From: Panicum virgatum
Taxonomy: Eukaryota > Streptophyta > Magnoliopsida > Poales > Poaceae
Assembly (NCBI RefSeq): GCF_016808335.1
Contig: NC_053136.1
Span: 186,001-250,000, forward strand
DNA: 64,000 nt
Direction: 5' to 3'
The position numbers were made by a program, and so were the translations under genes. This document shows, piece after piece, positions 45,691 to 56,480 of this stretch. The first letter of the stretch is position 1; the number at the start of each line of letters is the position of its first letter. Below the pieces are notes generated by a model. The model was not told the DNA's origin. It worked only from the letters and a program-made list of their open reading frames with translations, and did not search any database.

Positions 45691-48600
45691 CTACTCTGTG
45701 AGGCCAGTGGATAACACCAGCCTCAGTCCGTTTTTTGTCACTTCGATCCGATCACAATCTTCCAGCGCGATCCCTGAGATCGGCTCTTGCCCTTTCGCAT
45801 CCCAGGCATTCATGTTTGCAAGCGAAACCTCACTGGAATCATCTGCACGGACCACTTCCACTTCATCGCCGTCCCACTGGACCAAACACTGGTGCATCGT
45901 GGAAGGAACGCAACAATTTGCGTGAATCCAATCCCTCCCAAGCAGCACTGTGTATGTACTCTTACTGTTGACGATGAAGAATGATGTTGGAACGGTCTTG
46001 TGGCCGACTGTCAACTCCACATTGAGGACACCCTGTGCCTCCGACGGCTGACCGTTGAAATCATTGAGCATGACATTGGTCTTGATGAGATCAGCAGTAG
46101 AACGACCCAATCGGCGCAGCACTGAGTATGGCATCAGGTTGACTGCGGCGCCAGTATCGACCATCATCCTATTTACAGGCTTGCCATCAATGAAGCCCTT
46201 GAGATACAATCCATTCAGGTGCTTGTAGCTTTTCTCCTTGGGCTTCTCGAAGATGATCGGCTGTGGGCCGAGATCCAGCTGCGCGATGGCCAATTCCTCC
46301 GGCTGAGGTGCCCGAAACTCTGACGGGAGCACGAACACCATGTTCACATCAGCCGATGGCTTGTCATCGGCTCTTGGCTGCTTGGGGCACCACTCCCTCC
46401 ATGGAGGACACCTCTCCACCCTTTGCGGGCGCCTGACTTGCTCCACGAGATCCGGACGCGCTTTCCTCAGCACGTCCAGATACTTTGCTTCCGCCTCTTC
46501 GAGATTGCGTAGGCGCTACACTCTGCGCTTCTGTGATCAGCTGAGCCAGTCAGGACACCATCGTGGGCGATGGTACTTGTCTTCCTCTTCTGGCTCGAGA
46601 TCATCCCTGGGTGGCCGCCTCACACGGTCATTGTGACGTGTTCTAGGCCCCAAGCGCTGGAACACCGATGTCTCGCCTTGCTGGCATTCCCGAGGCCTGC
46701 ACTCCAAGCAATCATCTATAGTAGACAATCGGCTCATGCTGGAGTTCCAACAGTACCTGAAGAACGGGCAATGCCAGTGATCTCGTATAGCCTGGCGTCT
46801 CCCCAGCGTCCTCCGTGTGCGGTGCTCCTACTCCTCTTCTTCTGATTCGTATCGACGGCGCAACTTGTACTAGTACTGGTACTTTTCCAGAAGACGATTA
46901 GAAGCTGGGAGCTGATTGCGGATGTGACACACTTGCTCTTCAGTCACATGTTGCTGCTCCAGCTCGTGTTCATCATGCGGCCGTTTGCCAGAAACGGCCT
47001 CCTTCCTCTGCTCGACACGGCGGCGCATGGGCCCCGCCATGTTGATCTGGAATGCCAAGTTCTGGCCCTCGGATCCGAAATCTGACAGCTCCACCACGTT
47101 AGCTTGTGGGAAGGGTTGACTGTCCACTTTCATCGTGTGTTGAGCCAGAATTAATCGGCCTTGCTCGATAGCCGATTGGATCTGCCGACGTAGCTCTTTG
47201 CAGTCATTTGTGGCATGGGTGAACGAGTGGTGCCACTAGCAGTACAGCCTCCCCTGCAATTCTTGTGTCGTTGGTAGCTTGTGACTCTCCGGGAGCTTCA
47301 ACTGCTTTTCCTTGAGCAGTAAATCGAATATCTACTCTGCCTTGGCCACATCAAAGTCAAAGCCCTTCACAAGCCCCTTCTGTTTGACCCATTTGCACGG
47401 GACGGGGTTTGCCCCCCGAGTCCACTCTGCCACGGCCACTTCTTGTTCCCCGCCAGAATCATCGGAATCATCTGCCTGGGCCATGTTTACATGGCGCTTG
47501 AATTTTTCCTGGTACAGGTCCAGATGATAGTGCTCATATGCTGTAAGCTTCTGCACCATGTGTGCCAGCGAGGAAAATTCCAACTGAAAAGCCAGATCCT
47601 TAATCGGCTTAGCGAGTCCCAGAACAGCCAAATCAACTGCCTCCTTCTCTGTGATGCATGACAAGTAGCAACGGTTCTTGACTTCTCTGAAGCGCTGTAC
47701 ATACTCTGAGACAGTTTCCCCTCGCTTCTGCCTGACTTGAGTGAGGTCGGCAATCCCAACTTCAGTAGCCTCTAAATGATACTGGGTGTGAAACTGATCT
47801 TCCAGCTACCTCCAAGTCCGGATCGAATCTGGAGGCAGTGATGTGTACCATCCAAAAGCTGAACCTGTGAGAGACTGGGAGAAGAAACGGACCCTCAGAG
47901 GATCCGATACTGAGATCATCCCAAGCTGCATTAAGTATCGGCTCACGTGCTCAATAGAGCTGGCTCCTTCTGATCCACTAAATTTGGTGAACTCTGGAAG
48001 CCAATACTTGGGTGGCAACGGGATCAAATCATAGTCACTTGGATACGGCTTGGAATAGCCGATCGCCTTTCTCTTGGGCAGGATACCAAATTGGTCCCTT
48101 AGTATAGCACTGACCTGCTCCACACTAAGAACTCCTGGGGCCGATGGCTCAGCACTCGGCCCGGTAGTGTACTTTGCCAGCCATGCTTGCTTCTCTGTGT
48201 CTGCTCCTGAAGCTGTTGTACCCACTAGCTGCCCCGTGCGTGTTGCGCTGATGTTGTCAGGTATGTACACGCACGTGTAGCCGTGTGGGATCTCCTTGGG
48301 CGGCTCGTTCAAGAACTGTCCTTCCCCAGGGTCACCGCCAATCTTGTAGACAACGTAGATCGGCGAGCTTTGCTGTCCTGCTGCGAGTGAGTAGGACATT
48401 GGCGGCCTAGATTGCAATGCAGCCTCCCCCCTGTGACTCCCCAAGATTGGTCCTGACGGGGAGTACTGGTTCTTGATCACCTCCTGGACAACGCGATGTG
48501 CCATGCGCTCGAGCTCGTTCACCAGGCTCTCTGAATGCCGATGAAGTGCGTGAGCCATCATGTAGTTCATCTCTTGGCGTAGGGCCCTGGTGCGCTCCTC

Positions 48601-48834
48601 TGAAGGCACAGACAGATCAACGTTGTCAAGAGTGCCCTCTGGTGAGAATGCCTTCCACCTGATGCCATGGTTGCGGGTCCTCTCAAAAGAGCCGATGAGA
48701 TCGACTTCAAACTGAGCTTTGACCTCATCATATTTTTGCTTGTGCTCTGGAGTCAGCTCTTCATATGTGACAGGTTTGGCGACCGGCGGAACCGGTGCTT
48801 GGTCCTGAACTCCTGTCATCTCTGCGGCGGGCAT
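45691..48834 (-). pseudogene. Tat B gag-protease with several stops
   Basis: The start MPAAEMTG is at 48834, or the inner Met at 48819. A longer open frame upstream begins in the LTR. Gag runs to about 46860 with the capsid-like region near 47660-47500. A linker and an aspartic protease follow (LVDTGA... at about 46150-46185). The terminal stop at 45691 is at the same place as in element A, which supports gag-protease and pol being separate frames in this family. Nonsense codons occur at 47806, about 47332, about 47234, about 46866, about 46827 and about 46518. Some are C-to-T type compared with A (CAG to TAG at 47332 and 46866). Not able to make a full Gag. Confidence 0.87.
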
Positions 48835-48847
48835 TGTTGTTGATGAA

Positions 48848-48866
48848 GGTCCCACCGGGTGTGCCA
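48848..48866 (-). promoter_or_regulatory. Probable primer-binding site of Tat B
   Basis: Minus-strand TGGCACACCCGGTGGGACC, five bases inside the 5' LTR. Equivalent to 17956-17974 of element A. The tRNA is not assigned. Confidence 0.65.
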
Positions 48867-48871
48867 GAATG

Positions 48872-50088
48872 TGTTGTCGGTCAAAACCCACCGGCGAGTA
48901 GCGACAGGCAACACGAAGAGCCGGGAGGTCGCCGGGGCGATGGCAGGCACTGCTCCCTCGTCAACGGCCCGCAATTCCAGCACACGCCGCGGCTTATGAA
49001 GACGCAGGGCGTGCTACCTGACCTATACCCGATCAGGAAGGTACGGACGTGCTTGCGATGGTCTGCCTGCATACACAAACACATGCAAATATAAGTCCGA
49101 GCCGTGGTTGGCTCCCCGGGATGACTCTTGCATCGGCTTTAAAGAGCCGATCGAGTCCCGGTGTCGGATTGGATCTGTTTGCATCCGGATATTGATGAAT
49201 AAACCAAATAACTATAAAGCTGCTTCAATTAAATCTAGCTAATCTAATCTACGACGATAAAAGCTTCACTGCTAGATCGGAACATCCTACACGTGATTGG
49301 GCCTAATGAACGTAACAGATAACCAAACCTTAAACAGAACAGAGGCCTAAGAACAAGCTAAAGCCGATTCCCGGATAAATTCCCTATCAAGACTAAGGCA
49401 AAGCATCTAATATGTCACCGGATCATCCAACCCGTTTGCAAGGCCTAACCTAGTAGATATTATGACAACTCTTAGATACAAGAGCAAACTATAACAGATT
49501 AGATCTACTAAACGGAAAAGAAGCAGGGTGTTGTTTCTATACAACTAACTCTACACAACAAGAATTAGCATAAGATTGAAACGTGACTGCATAGAAACAA
49601 CATGATATTCGTAGATGATAAGCAATAAAGCACGATGAATCTACTAAAAGCCATGCTACGAACATCAGGATAACTAGTACTACTCGCCATAAAAAATGCT
49701 TCAGTACGAGTAATACCAAGGTAAAAGCAAGAACAACGCTGCCCTGATCGCAAGAAGCGATCAGGGCAGCATGGCGCTTACTTGGATGAAACCCTAAGAT
49801 TAGGGGTGGTGATACGCCGAGAGTTGTTGTTTGCGAGACGTGATGACATTCTTTTCTATGAATAACATAGGGTACATATTTATAGTCCGGAGACTTGGGA
49901 AACAATCTAATCCTATCTTGTCCCGATCGGACTCTATCTCTAATCTTGAACTAAATCTAAAGATACATGGCCCATGTGGCCCAAATGCTCACGCAGGAGT
50001 CGATTTACAAGCCTTCTTAATCTTCTGCTTTAAGCCCAACTTGCTTTCGGCCCATAAATTAACCCTGTGTTAATTTATGGCGATAACA
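48872..50088 (-). repeat. 5' LTR of Tat B
   Basis: 1217 bp, from TGTTGTCGGTC to GGCGATAACA on the plus strand, followed by target duplication GACGG. The minus-strand TATA-like sequence is near 49872-49885. Confidence 0.93.
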
Positions 50089-50140
50089 GACGGGGTCCCT
50101 TCCAGGCGAGCGTTCGTTGGATCTTCGTCGGGCTCCCCGG

Positions 50141-50205
50141 CGAAACCGGTCTGACCGGCCTACGAAACCGGTCTGACCGGCCTACGAAACCGGTCTGACT
50201 GGATC
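50141..50205 (+). repeat. Three copies of a 22-bp tandem repeat
   Basis: CGAAACCGGTCTGACCGGCC plus TA at 50141-50162, 50163-50184 and 50185-50205 (last copy altered at its end). Just right of Tat B. The unit contains an ACCGGTCTGACCGG quasi-palindrome. Confidence 0.9.
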
Positions 50206-52284
50206 TCGCAGAGGCGCTGCAAAGATCCCTCTCCGAGGTGCACGTGACGTGCTCGTGTGACAGCACGTTTTAGCGTCAACACCAAGGCTGAATATATAGT
50301 CACTAGGCCACAGTCCAAGACTTAGATTTTGCAGCTTAAATGTAGAATTAAGCATATTCGGCTTTGCTAGCCAGCTGAGCTTAATGTAGAATTCAGCATA
50401 ACTGCCCTGATGACTGGCTATTTTAAACCCTATCCCATCCACAGCTAGAACTTGACTATCTCCGAAAATTTAAGTAAATGTGTCGCAACCGGAAATGGGC
50501 GACTACCAAACTACTCGATTGCTCGTGTCTCGCGTGTTGGATCGGAATGGTCTAGCACACAATGACTCGAGGGATTTAGACTGGTTCAGGCCCGAAATGC
50601 CCTACGTAGACTTTGTATAGTATGTGAGAAATATCGATGTTCCAACTATCTACTGATTCCCTCATCCCTCAGAACATGAGGAACCGTGTACTTGTTATTT
50701 ATCAGAGAACATTTATTGATTGTCACAGAGAAGCACATTCCAGAGCTGTGTGTGTTATATTAATATTTCTCTATGTTTATGTGTCAAATGCAGTTTATGT
50801 ATTATGCTAATATTTCTCTGCCTCGAAATGTCGAATGCAATCAATATATGGCTGTGAAAGTCATCTGCGTACAATTAGATTAACACAATTCCCAAAAAAA
50901 ACAAATAATATAAGTTTATTCAAAACTATTAGAATTATTTTATTTAAAAATTTAAAACAAATGACCTACAGTATCTAAACCATCGGAGATTGGAATGCCT
51001 ATCCATATTTCCTATTGGCGTGGACATCAATTGACTGAGAGTGGACCGTCGGGCTTCCACAGTTGGGAATTTAGTTGCCGACAACCGCTCGGCTATTGGT
51101 GAAATGCCCGACCATGAATGGCCGAGGGGAGATGGCCGACAGTATACCCTAGGCTAATTGTTTTTCCGACTGTTTAGATAAATGGCCAATGGTTGGAAAA
51201 CCCTCGGCTATTGTTGCAATTCTAGTATAACTCAGTCGGGGGGTCGCCACGTGTCCCCCTCCCGCCTTGGGAGGTCGGGGGTGAGATGGGCCGTGCGCTG
51301 TTTATCGCTGGCTTGGGCTCTCCGTGGGCCGGTCGGTCGGCCCGGGATCAAATGGAGCGTGCCCGTTGGGGACCCCCGGTCCCTGCCCCCGTCAAAATGA
51401 TTCAAAGCTCATATTTTATGTTCAATTTTGTGAAGTATATATACTGAATGTAATCTAAAAAGCCCCACTTAATGTAACTAACAATCACAATTCCAGAACT
51501 TGCATTTTTCACTCAAATCAAAACTCAGCATAATTAGGCATTTAAACCCTTTGATTTTTAATATTTCTAACCCATATTTTGACCTCACCTTCCTCTCAAG
51601 TTCAGTACATAAGCTCTACTACAGCTTCTATAATGGGTCTTCACCAAATTAACAATACACAAGTTTAATTATACAAGGCCTTAAACATGGTCACGTGGTC
51701 ACATTGTTAGACTTAAAAGGAATTCAACCTAAATATTGATTTCACAAATATTTTACTCAGTTAAACTTGTATATATAGTCCAAATTGAAGTACTTGAACT
51801 ATATACTTTGGGTTTTGAAAGTGTTCATAAATAAATAATTTAATTCTAGACGACCCTAAACATGGTCACACAACGTTACTCCTAGGCCTTCAATTTTTTG
51901 GCACAATAAAACAACATATTCATCCAACTTCAACTACAAATTCGAAAAAAAATAGCTACTTGGCTGCCATATGTTTTTTAACTCCACCAACATCATCATA
52001 ACCCACTTTTCAGCTTTAAATTTTACACCAAACCTCTTGATTTGACTTGGTCATGGACTCCAACATGTTCTACATGACATGCATTGCATTTATTATGTTG
52101 TGTGTGTGTGTGTTGGGGGGGGGGTTCTCCATTTCATGTGAACAATTTATTCTAAAAGTCACTCCAAAATTATTAAATAATCATATACCAACATTATGTG
52201 GCCTAAATGCATAATGATTCTTTTCTTGTGCATTAAGATGCCATCAAAACTACAACAGCTTAGGTGCATGTTTCTACCCACATC
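50206..52284. other. AT-rich non-genic DNA with an LTR-like relic
   Basis: At about 50479-50650 the order TGTCGCAACCGG, GCGACTACCAAACTAC, ACTCGAGGGATTTAGACTGGTTCAGG resembles the U3/R parts of grass gypsy LTRs, so it is probably a truncated LTR. A GC-rich patch with repeated GGCC/GACCG words lies at 51050-51400. From 51400 to 52090 the sequence is AT-rich with nothing recognised. Confidence 0.45.
52096..52124 (+). repeat. (TG)n followed by a G10 run
   Basis: Simple sequence: TGTTG, seven TG units, then ten G in a row. Confidence 0.9.
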
Positions 52285-53065
52285 ATACTACTAGTTGAAT
52301 ACTCCGCGCGTTGCTGCGGGATTTCAAGGCAAAAATATTGAAGTTGAGTGTGTTGAAAAGATAGAGTTATGAAGTTGCAGCCAATTTTAGCATTGTAGAT
52401 ATATTGCATGTTTGTATATAAGAAATGCTTAAATACAGAAGTCGATATACATATAAGAAGTTCTAGTTGCATAAACTTATAAAAAGAGGAACCATAATAG
52501 TTATGATAAGGATGCGTAAATTTTATTTCGGGAGGAAATGGAAATATCTGCATCATTTTGTGAAGCAAGAGATTGGACTTTGTATTGACTCTCTTGGATA
52601 AGTGAAGTTTCTGCAAATTCTTTTTAAAAAATTAAGTGTGAGCAACGCAATTGTGTGAAATGTGATAATCGGAAAGAATATAGGTTGTTTAGAAGTTTTA
52701 TTAGTACCTATGTTTCATTGGACCAATGTAGATATTTTGAATTGGTTATGGATTCTCCACCATCGTGATCTGTATTACTGTAGTATAATAGGATGTTAGG
52801 AATGGATGTGACAAAAATGAATGAGGGATGTTAGCACTTACATTATTTTTTTAACATTTTGTTGCTAATTCTGTCATAAAAATTGTTCATATGGCAATAT
52901 AAAACCAAGTAAAAAGGTAAGAAATCTTAGTGGGTTGTGGAAGGCCAAGATATGAGCTTTCACTTAGATCCAATGGTTGAAATAAAATGATAATGTGGCT
53001 TCACCACAAGTGAGAGAAATGGCTATTAATGACTTTTAGTGGGTTGCACTTATATAAGATATATA
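52285..53065. mobile_element. Possible unclassified non-autonomous DNA element
   Basis: Begins with a short hairpin-capable CCGCGCGTTGCTGCGGGAT block after ACTAGTTGAATA, and ends in an AT-rich TTATATAAGATATATAGATA. This pair of end features recurs in grass DNA transposons I cannot name securely. No target duplication was established. AT-rich and non-coding. Confidence 0.3.
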
Positions 53066-53123
53066 GATACAAAAACACAACGAAGACAAATATGAATGAC
53101 AGGAAGTCAAGAACAAATACAAG

Positions 53124-53365
53124 TTGGAATTTATGGGCTTGGCCCATTTATTTATAATTTAAGAATTAAAAGACCACTAATAAATGCTAGGGAATCAAGT
53201 GCTTAATCCCGTATGGGTATTTGAGGAGGATCTCAACCGACTTAAATGGTGGACCTTGGGTACACCTCTTGAGAAGCCGGTAAGAGGAGATCGGTAAACC
53301 ACACGCGCGCGCTCGCTTGCCTCGCCGAGCCGAGGGCGTGGCGCGGACGGTGCGGTGCGATGTGT
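53124..53365 (+). repeat. Truncated copia LTR fragment
   Basis: Matches the first 300 bp of the copia 3' LTR (23964-24270), including GGGCTTGGCCCATTTAT, AATGCTAGGGAATCAA and the CACACGCGCGCG block, with many substitutions and small gaps. It stops where the CACTA terminus begins. Confidence 0.82.
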
Positions 53366-53372
53366 TTTTGTT

Positions 53373-53650
53373 CACTAGTAAAAATAGTAGCATCCAAGAT
53401 GTTTTACCGTATGACGTTTTCAACTTCGTCATTGAACAGATCGCATCCATGATGAAAATCAAAGATTCATTGTAGCTCCTCGTCAGCCTCCCTCGTCCAC
53501 TGCACAACCATGATGAAAGTAAAGCCTCGTCACAGGAAAACATTGCCTTCGTCATAGGTTATCGCTGAAATCCTCAGCCCCTGCGGAACTATGACGAAAG
53601 TAAAGAACACCATTTCATATCGTCACAAAAAAATGGTAAGCCATTAACTC
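53373..53650 (+). mobile_element. CACTA transposon terminus and subterminal region
   Basis: CACTAGTAAAAATAG is a CACTA-type end. It is followed by repeated short motifs of the ATGA(T/C)GAAAGTAAAG and TCGTCA type (53510-53630), as in CACTA subterminal arrays. No opposite end was found to the right, so the element is truncated or its end has diverged. Confidence 0.6.
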
Positions 53651-53798
53651 CTCGGTCCTATGATCGGCGCAATATGTCATAGAACCAGACCAGCTGCCAC
53701 GTGTAGCCAACTGGACCTGCCTGTCCACATTGCTGGCTTTGTTGGTCAACTCTCACAACGCGATTCCGTTGCGAGAGGTTTAACTCGGGCATCCACTT

Positions 53799-54127
53799 GT
53801 ACAAGTGAGGGCCCAGCAAGCTGACGTGGTTAACACGTGCAAATGTAGGCCCTGATTGACTGGTCCATTATGTCTAGCTGGCAGCCACGTGTGCTGAATG
53901 GGACCCCGAAGGTCGACGTGTCGACATGCTAGTGTACAAGTGCGGGGCCAACAAGCTGACATGGGGGGCCATGGGAGAAGTTGGACCTGGTTGACTGGTC
54001 CAGTATGTCTAGCTGGCAGCCACGTGTGCTGAATGGGACCCCGAAGGTCGACGTGTCGACATGCTGGTGTACAAGTGCAGTGCGGTCCCAGCAGGCCGAC
54101 ATGAGGGGCCACAGGAGAAGTTGGACC
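53799..54127 (+). repeat. 135-bp tandem repeat, about 2.5 copies
   Basis: Full units start at 53861 and 53996 (TGGTCCA(T/G)TATGTCTAGCTG), with a partial unit to the left from about 53799. The two full units are over 90% alike by eye. The unit contains CACGTG and GTCGACGTGTCGAC words. It may belong to the CACTA element. From 54128 to 54430 I see no gene; a GGGTTCGAAC word at 54219 resembles a pol III B box but no tRNA folds around it. Confidence 0.85.
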
Positions 54128-54517
54128 GGACGTCTATCCGGCCCAGGAAGAGAAACAGGCCCGCATTGAAGATACGCATGCCGAACGAGCCATAAAAGGT
54201 AGGGAAAAACTGCTGTCGCGCGGGTTCGAACACGGGCCACGGGGAGTTGCGAGGTCGCTAAAAACCACTGCGCTAGACATTTGCTTACGTTGAAGTTTAC
54301 ATTTGTATTTTATTAGATGAAATAATATAAGTATCGCCGTCTCGGTACTTCCCGCGCACCTTTTTGCGCGTCGCCTGAACTTGCCAGCAACGAATTCGAA
54401 CGGCGCCCTTTGTCCATCAATTTCATCGTGCCTATAAATACAAATTCAGAGCAGAGCAATGAAATATCTTCTCATCTTCTCCACTCTCTCTCAGGCTCTA
54501 GTCTCTCCATCTCCATC

Positions 54518-55620
54518 ATGATAATGGGTAGTAACAACAAGCGCCCTGCAGATGGAGCTCCAGAAGGCAATCTGCCGCTCCGTGGCCGCCTTCGCCGCCA
54601 AGGGTAAGAAGATCTTAATCCTGCGTGGCCTGATGCATGTTCATACCACTAATTCTATTCTGTTCATACAGGACCATCTCCATGGCCGGCTTGGCGGTCT
54701 ACAGGGGTGTTCGCGGCACTGAATCCGCACCCGCAGCAAGTTCCCGCGGCTCCGCCGACTCGTACAACGGAGACAACGCTCGACGCTACCTCCGTTTGTG
54801 GAAGGGGACACGCGACCTCTACTCCGAGGCAACTCGTGAGATTGTGCGTCTTGATGAGCCCATGGCTCCTCAAGATGTTGCCGACAGACATAACCAAAGA
54901 TAAATTTTCTCGTTCACCCACTTTCAATGCATCAGCAGCAGAGGCAATTTGCATAGGAGGATCATGTATCTCAGTATTAACTAATTGAGCTTTGTCGGTG
55001 ACATCATTTGAAATATCATCAAAAGTTCTCGCAGATGCAACCATGGAGTTCAGACCCTTGCTTGAGCTCTCGCATGCAATAATTTCAGAACTTAATGCCA
55101 CATTACATCTCCAGCTCTGCTTGGAGGCCACCTAGGCCGCCCTGACCGCCGCCGAGGGTGAGACCACCGCCGCCGAGGGCGATGCTGTCTGTTGCCAATG
55201 ACATAGTTGCAGGTATGATTCTTCTTTGTGAGCATAATTTATTCTCCATGAAGATTATTTTTTCTCGATAATAAAATCTTCTTTTTCTACATGGAAATTA
55301 AATCCCTAGAAGCACAAATTCAAGCCCTCCACCAAGCGGCGAACAGTGCCGCCACCAAGGTGAACGCCAGAGGTGACCTGCTGGTGGACCGCCTGCAGGA
55401 CATCCCCAACCGCGCCAGGGAGATCGCCACCCACGGGGTTCGGTAGGGGGCTGCAACTGCTCTGGCTATGGCGCAAACCTATACGGGGCACAAGCTTCTC
55501 CTTTTGGGGCCTGTATTCTGTGAAAGAGAAGGCGGAGCATGCTTTAACGAGCTCATTGTGCAATTTGATATAGCCGCTATTGCAATCGGCAATGAAGTAA
55601 GCGCCGATAGTGTTGTAAGC
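54518..55620 (+). pseudogene. Broken three-exon accessory gene related to 63184-63965
   Basis: TATAAATA at 54433-54440 lies 78 bases before the first ATG (54518; a second in-frame ATG is at 54524). Exon 1 ends at 54603 before GTAAGA. Exon 2 starts at 54672 after ACAG, keeps frame (Gly across the join), and stops at TAA 54901. A later segment at 55115-55200 resembles the end of exon 2 of the right-edge gene (KLEA...LTAAEG). The segment at 55303-55500 matches its exon 3: LEAQIQALHQAA, NARGD, LQDIPNRAREIATHGVR, then an in-frame TAG at 55444, then GAATALAMAQ and TGHKLL. The stretch 54904-55090 looks foreign to the family. A PBS-like sequence and LTR-like DNA follow from 55688, so the gene lay inside a Tat-like element. 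Function unknown. Confidence 0.6.
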
Positions 55621-55687
55621 AAGTGTTGACGCAAAAATCAACACACTGGAATCCGAGGGCAAGTGTTCGCCAAGCTCCAGAAAGTAG

Positions 55688-55700
55688 ACCAAGCGTGCCA
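55688..55700 (-). promoter_or_regulatory. Possible primer-binding site of a Tat-like element
   Basis: Minus-strand TGGCACGCTTGGT, close to the primer sites of Tat A and B, lies about 13 bases from a TGTTGATTGAC LTR-like start at 55713. Confidence 0.45.
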
Positions 55701-55712
55701 GTCAATCTTACC

Positions 55713-56480
55713 TGTTGATTGACAAGGAGACAGGATAAATATTAAATTCGAGGGAGTATCAGCTGGAGTTCCGAAGATCCCTCACAGACCGTATCGGCAG
55801 GCGATGCCGATACAGAAAGCGACAAAATCGGCTTGGTCGGCCGATTTTGAACTAGATGATCGGCTAGATCAGCCGATGTGCGTACGGAGCAGTGTAAAGG
55901 CTACGAATGTGTAACCTAAACAGTGCTATCAGATAATCACCTAGAATAGATATAATCGGCTATACGATATTTTGAATAAAATAGCACGATAAGTTGCCGA
56001 TTAAAAGTATTCCAAGATGAATAGATATTGATAAAAGCTAAAATAATAGGTAAAACCTATAGAACTAGCAGATATCGATAAATTGTGAATTAATCTAGAC
56101 GAGACGATAGCGATACGCCCGAAAGTCAAAGCCTAAATATAATTCGATAACTTTTGAATAGATCTGAACAAAGCAACAGCGATGCGCCCGAAAGCTAAAG
56201 CTCAGATTTACTCGGTAAACGAAAAACTTACCAGCAGATCAAGTCGCTCGAATGTGAGGCGTCCTTGATCAACTCGAAAGAACTCGTCGAAAAAGAGAAA
56301 AAAAAAGGCGAAGTCGCCGAAAAAGTGCAAAGGGAATTGTAAAGTATTGTTGTATTGATCATGTGATAAACCTTTCACAATGGACGAGAGCACATATTTA
56401 TAGCCTAGGCTAACTTGACTGACAAGCAAAATCTAACCTAAAAAGAAATATTAAGATACATGGACTCTATTTTCTCTTTC
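55713..56480 (-). repeat. LTR-like region of a Tat-related element (right limit unknown)
   Basis: Begins TGTTGATTGACAAGG on the plus strand next to the PBS-like site. Contains two copies of a CGATRCGCCCGAAAG motif (about 56115 and 56181; a third is at 58278). A minus-strand TATAAATA (plus strand TATTTATA at 56394-56401) would be its promoter. I could not find the outer end or a target duplication. Confidence 0.45.

Larger units (their letters stand above)
26536..50088 (-). mobile_element. Tat-lineage Ty3/gypsy element B with antisense cargo genes
   Basis: LTRs at 26536-27730 and 48872-50088; target duplication GACGG at 26531-26535 and 50089-50093. Reading on the minus strand from the right: 5' LTR, primer site, gag-protease, pol (with a second RNaseH before integrase), a hairpin array, two genes on the opposite (plus) strand, a polypurine tract and the 3' LTR. 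A 9942-bp non-autonomous element (31209-41150) sits inside. Without it the element would be about 13.6 kb. The LTRs differ at roughly 3% of positions by hand count, which makes it older than its insert. Antisense ORFs downstream of pol are known for Tat elements such as Grande. Confidence 0.93.

Noticed and set aside
51182..51400. 72-codon plus-strand frame in a GC-rich patch
   Set aside because: Composition-driven; flanking DNA is AT-rich and has no exon signals.
54205..54290. tRNA-like sequence with a GGGTTCGAAC B-box word
   Set aside because: No cloverleaf can be drawn around it and no A box or acceptor pairing is seen; probably part of a repeat.
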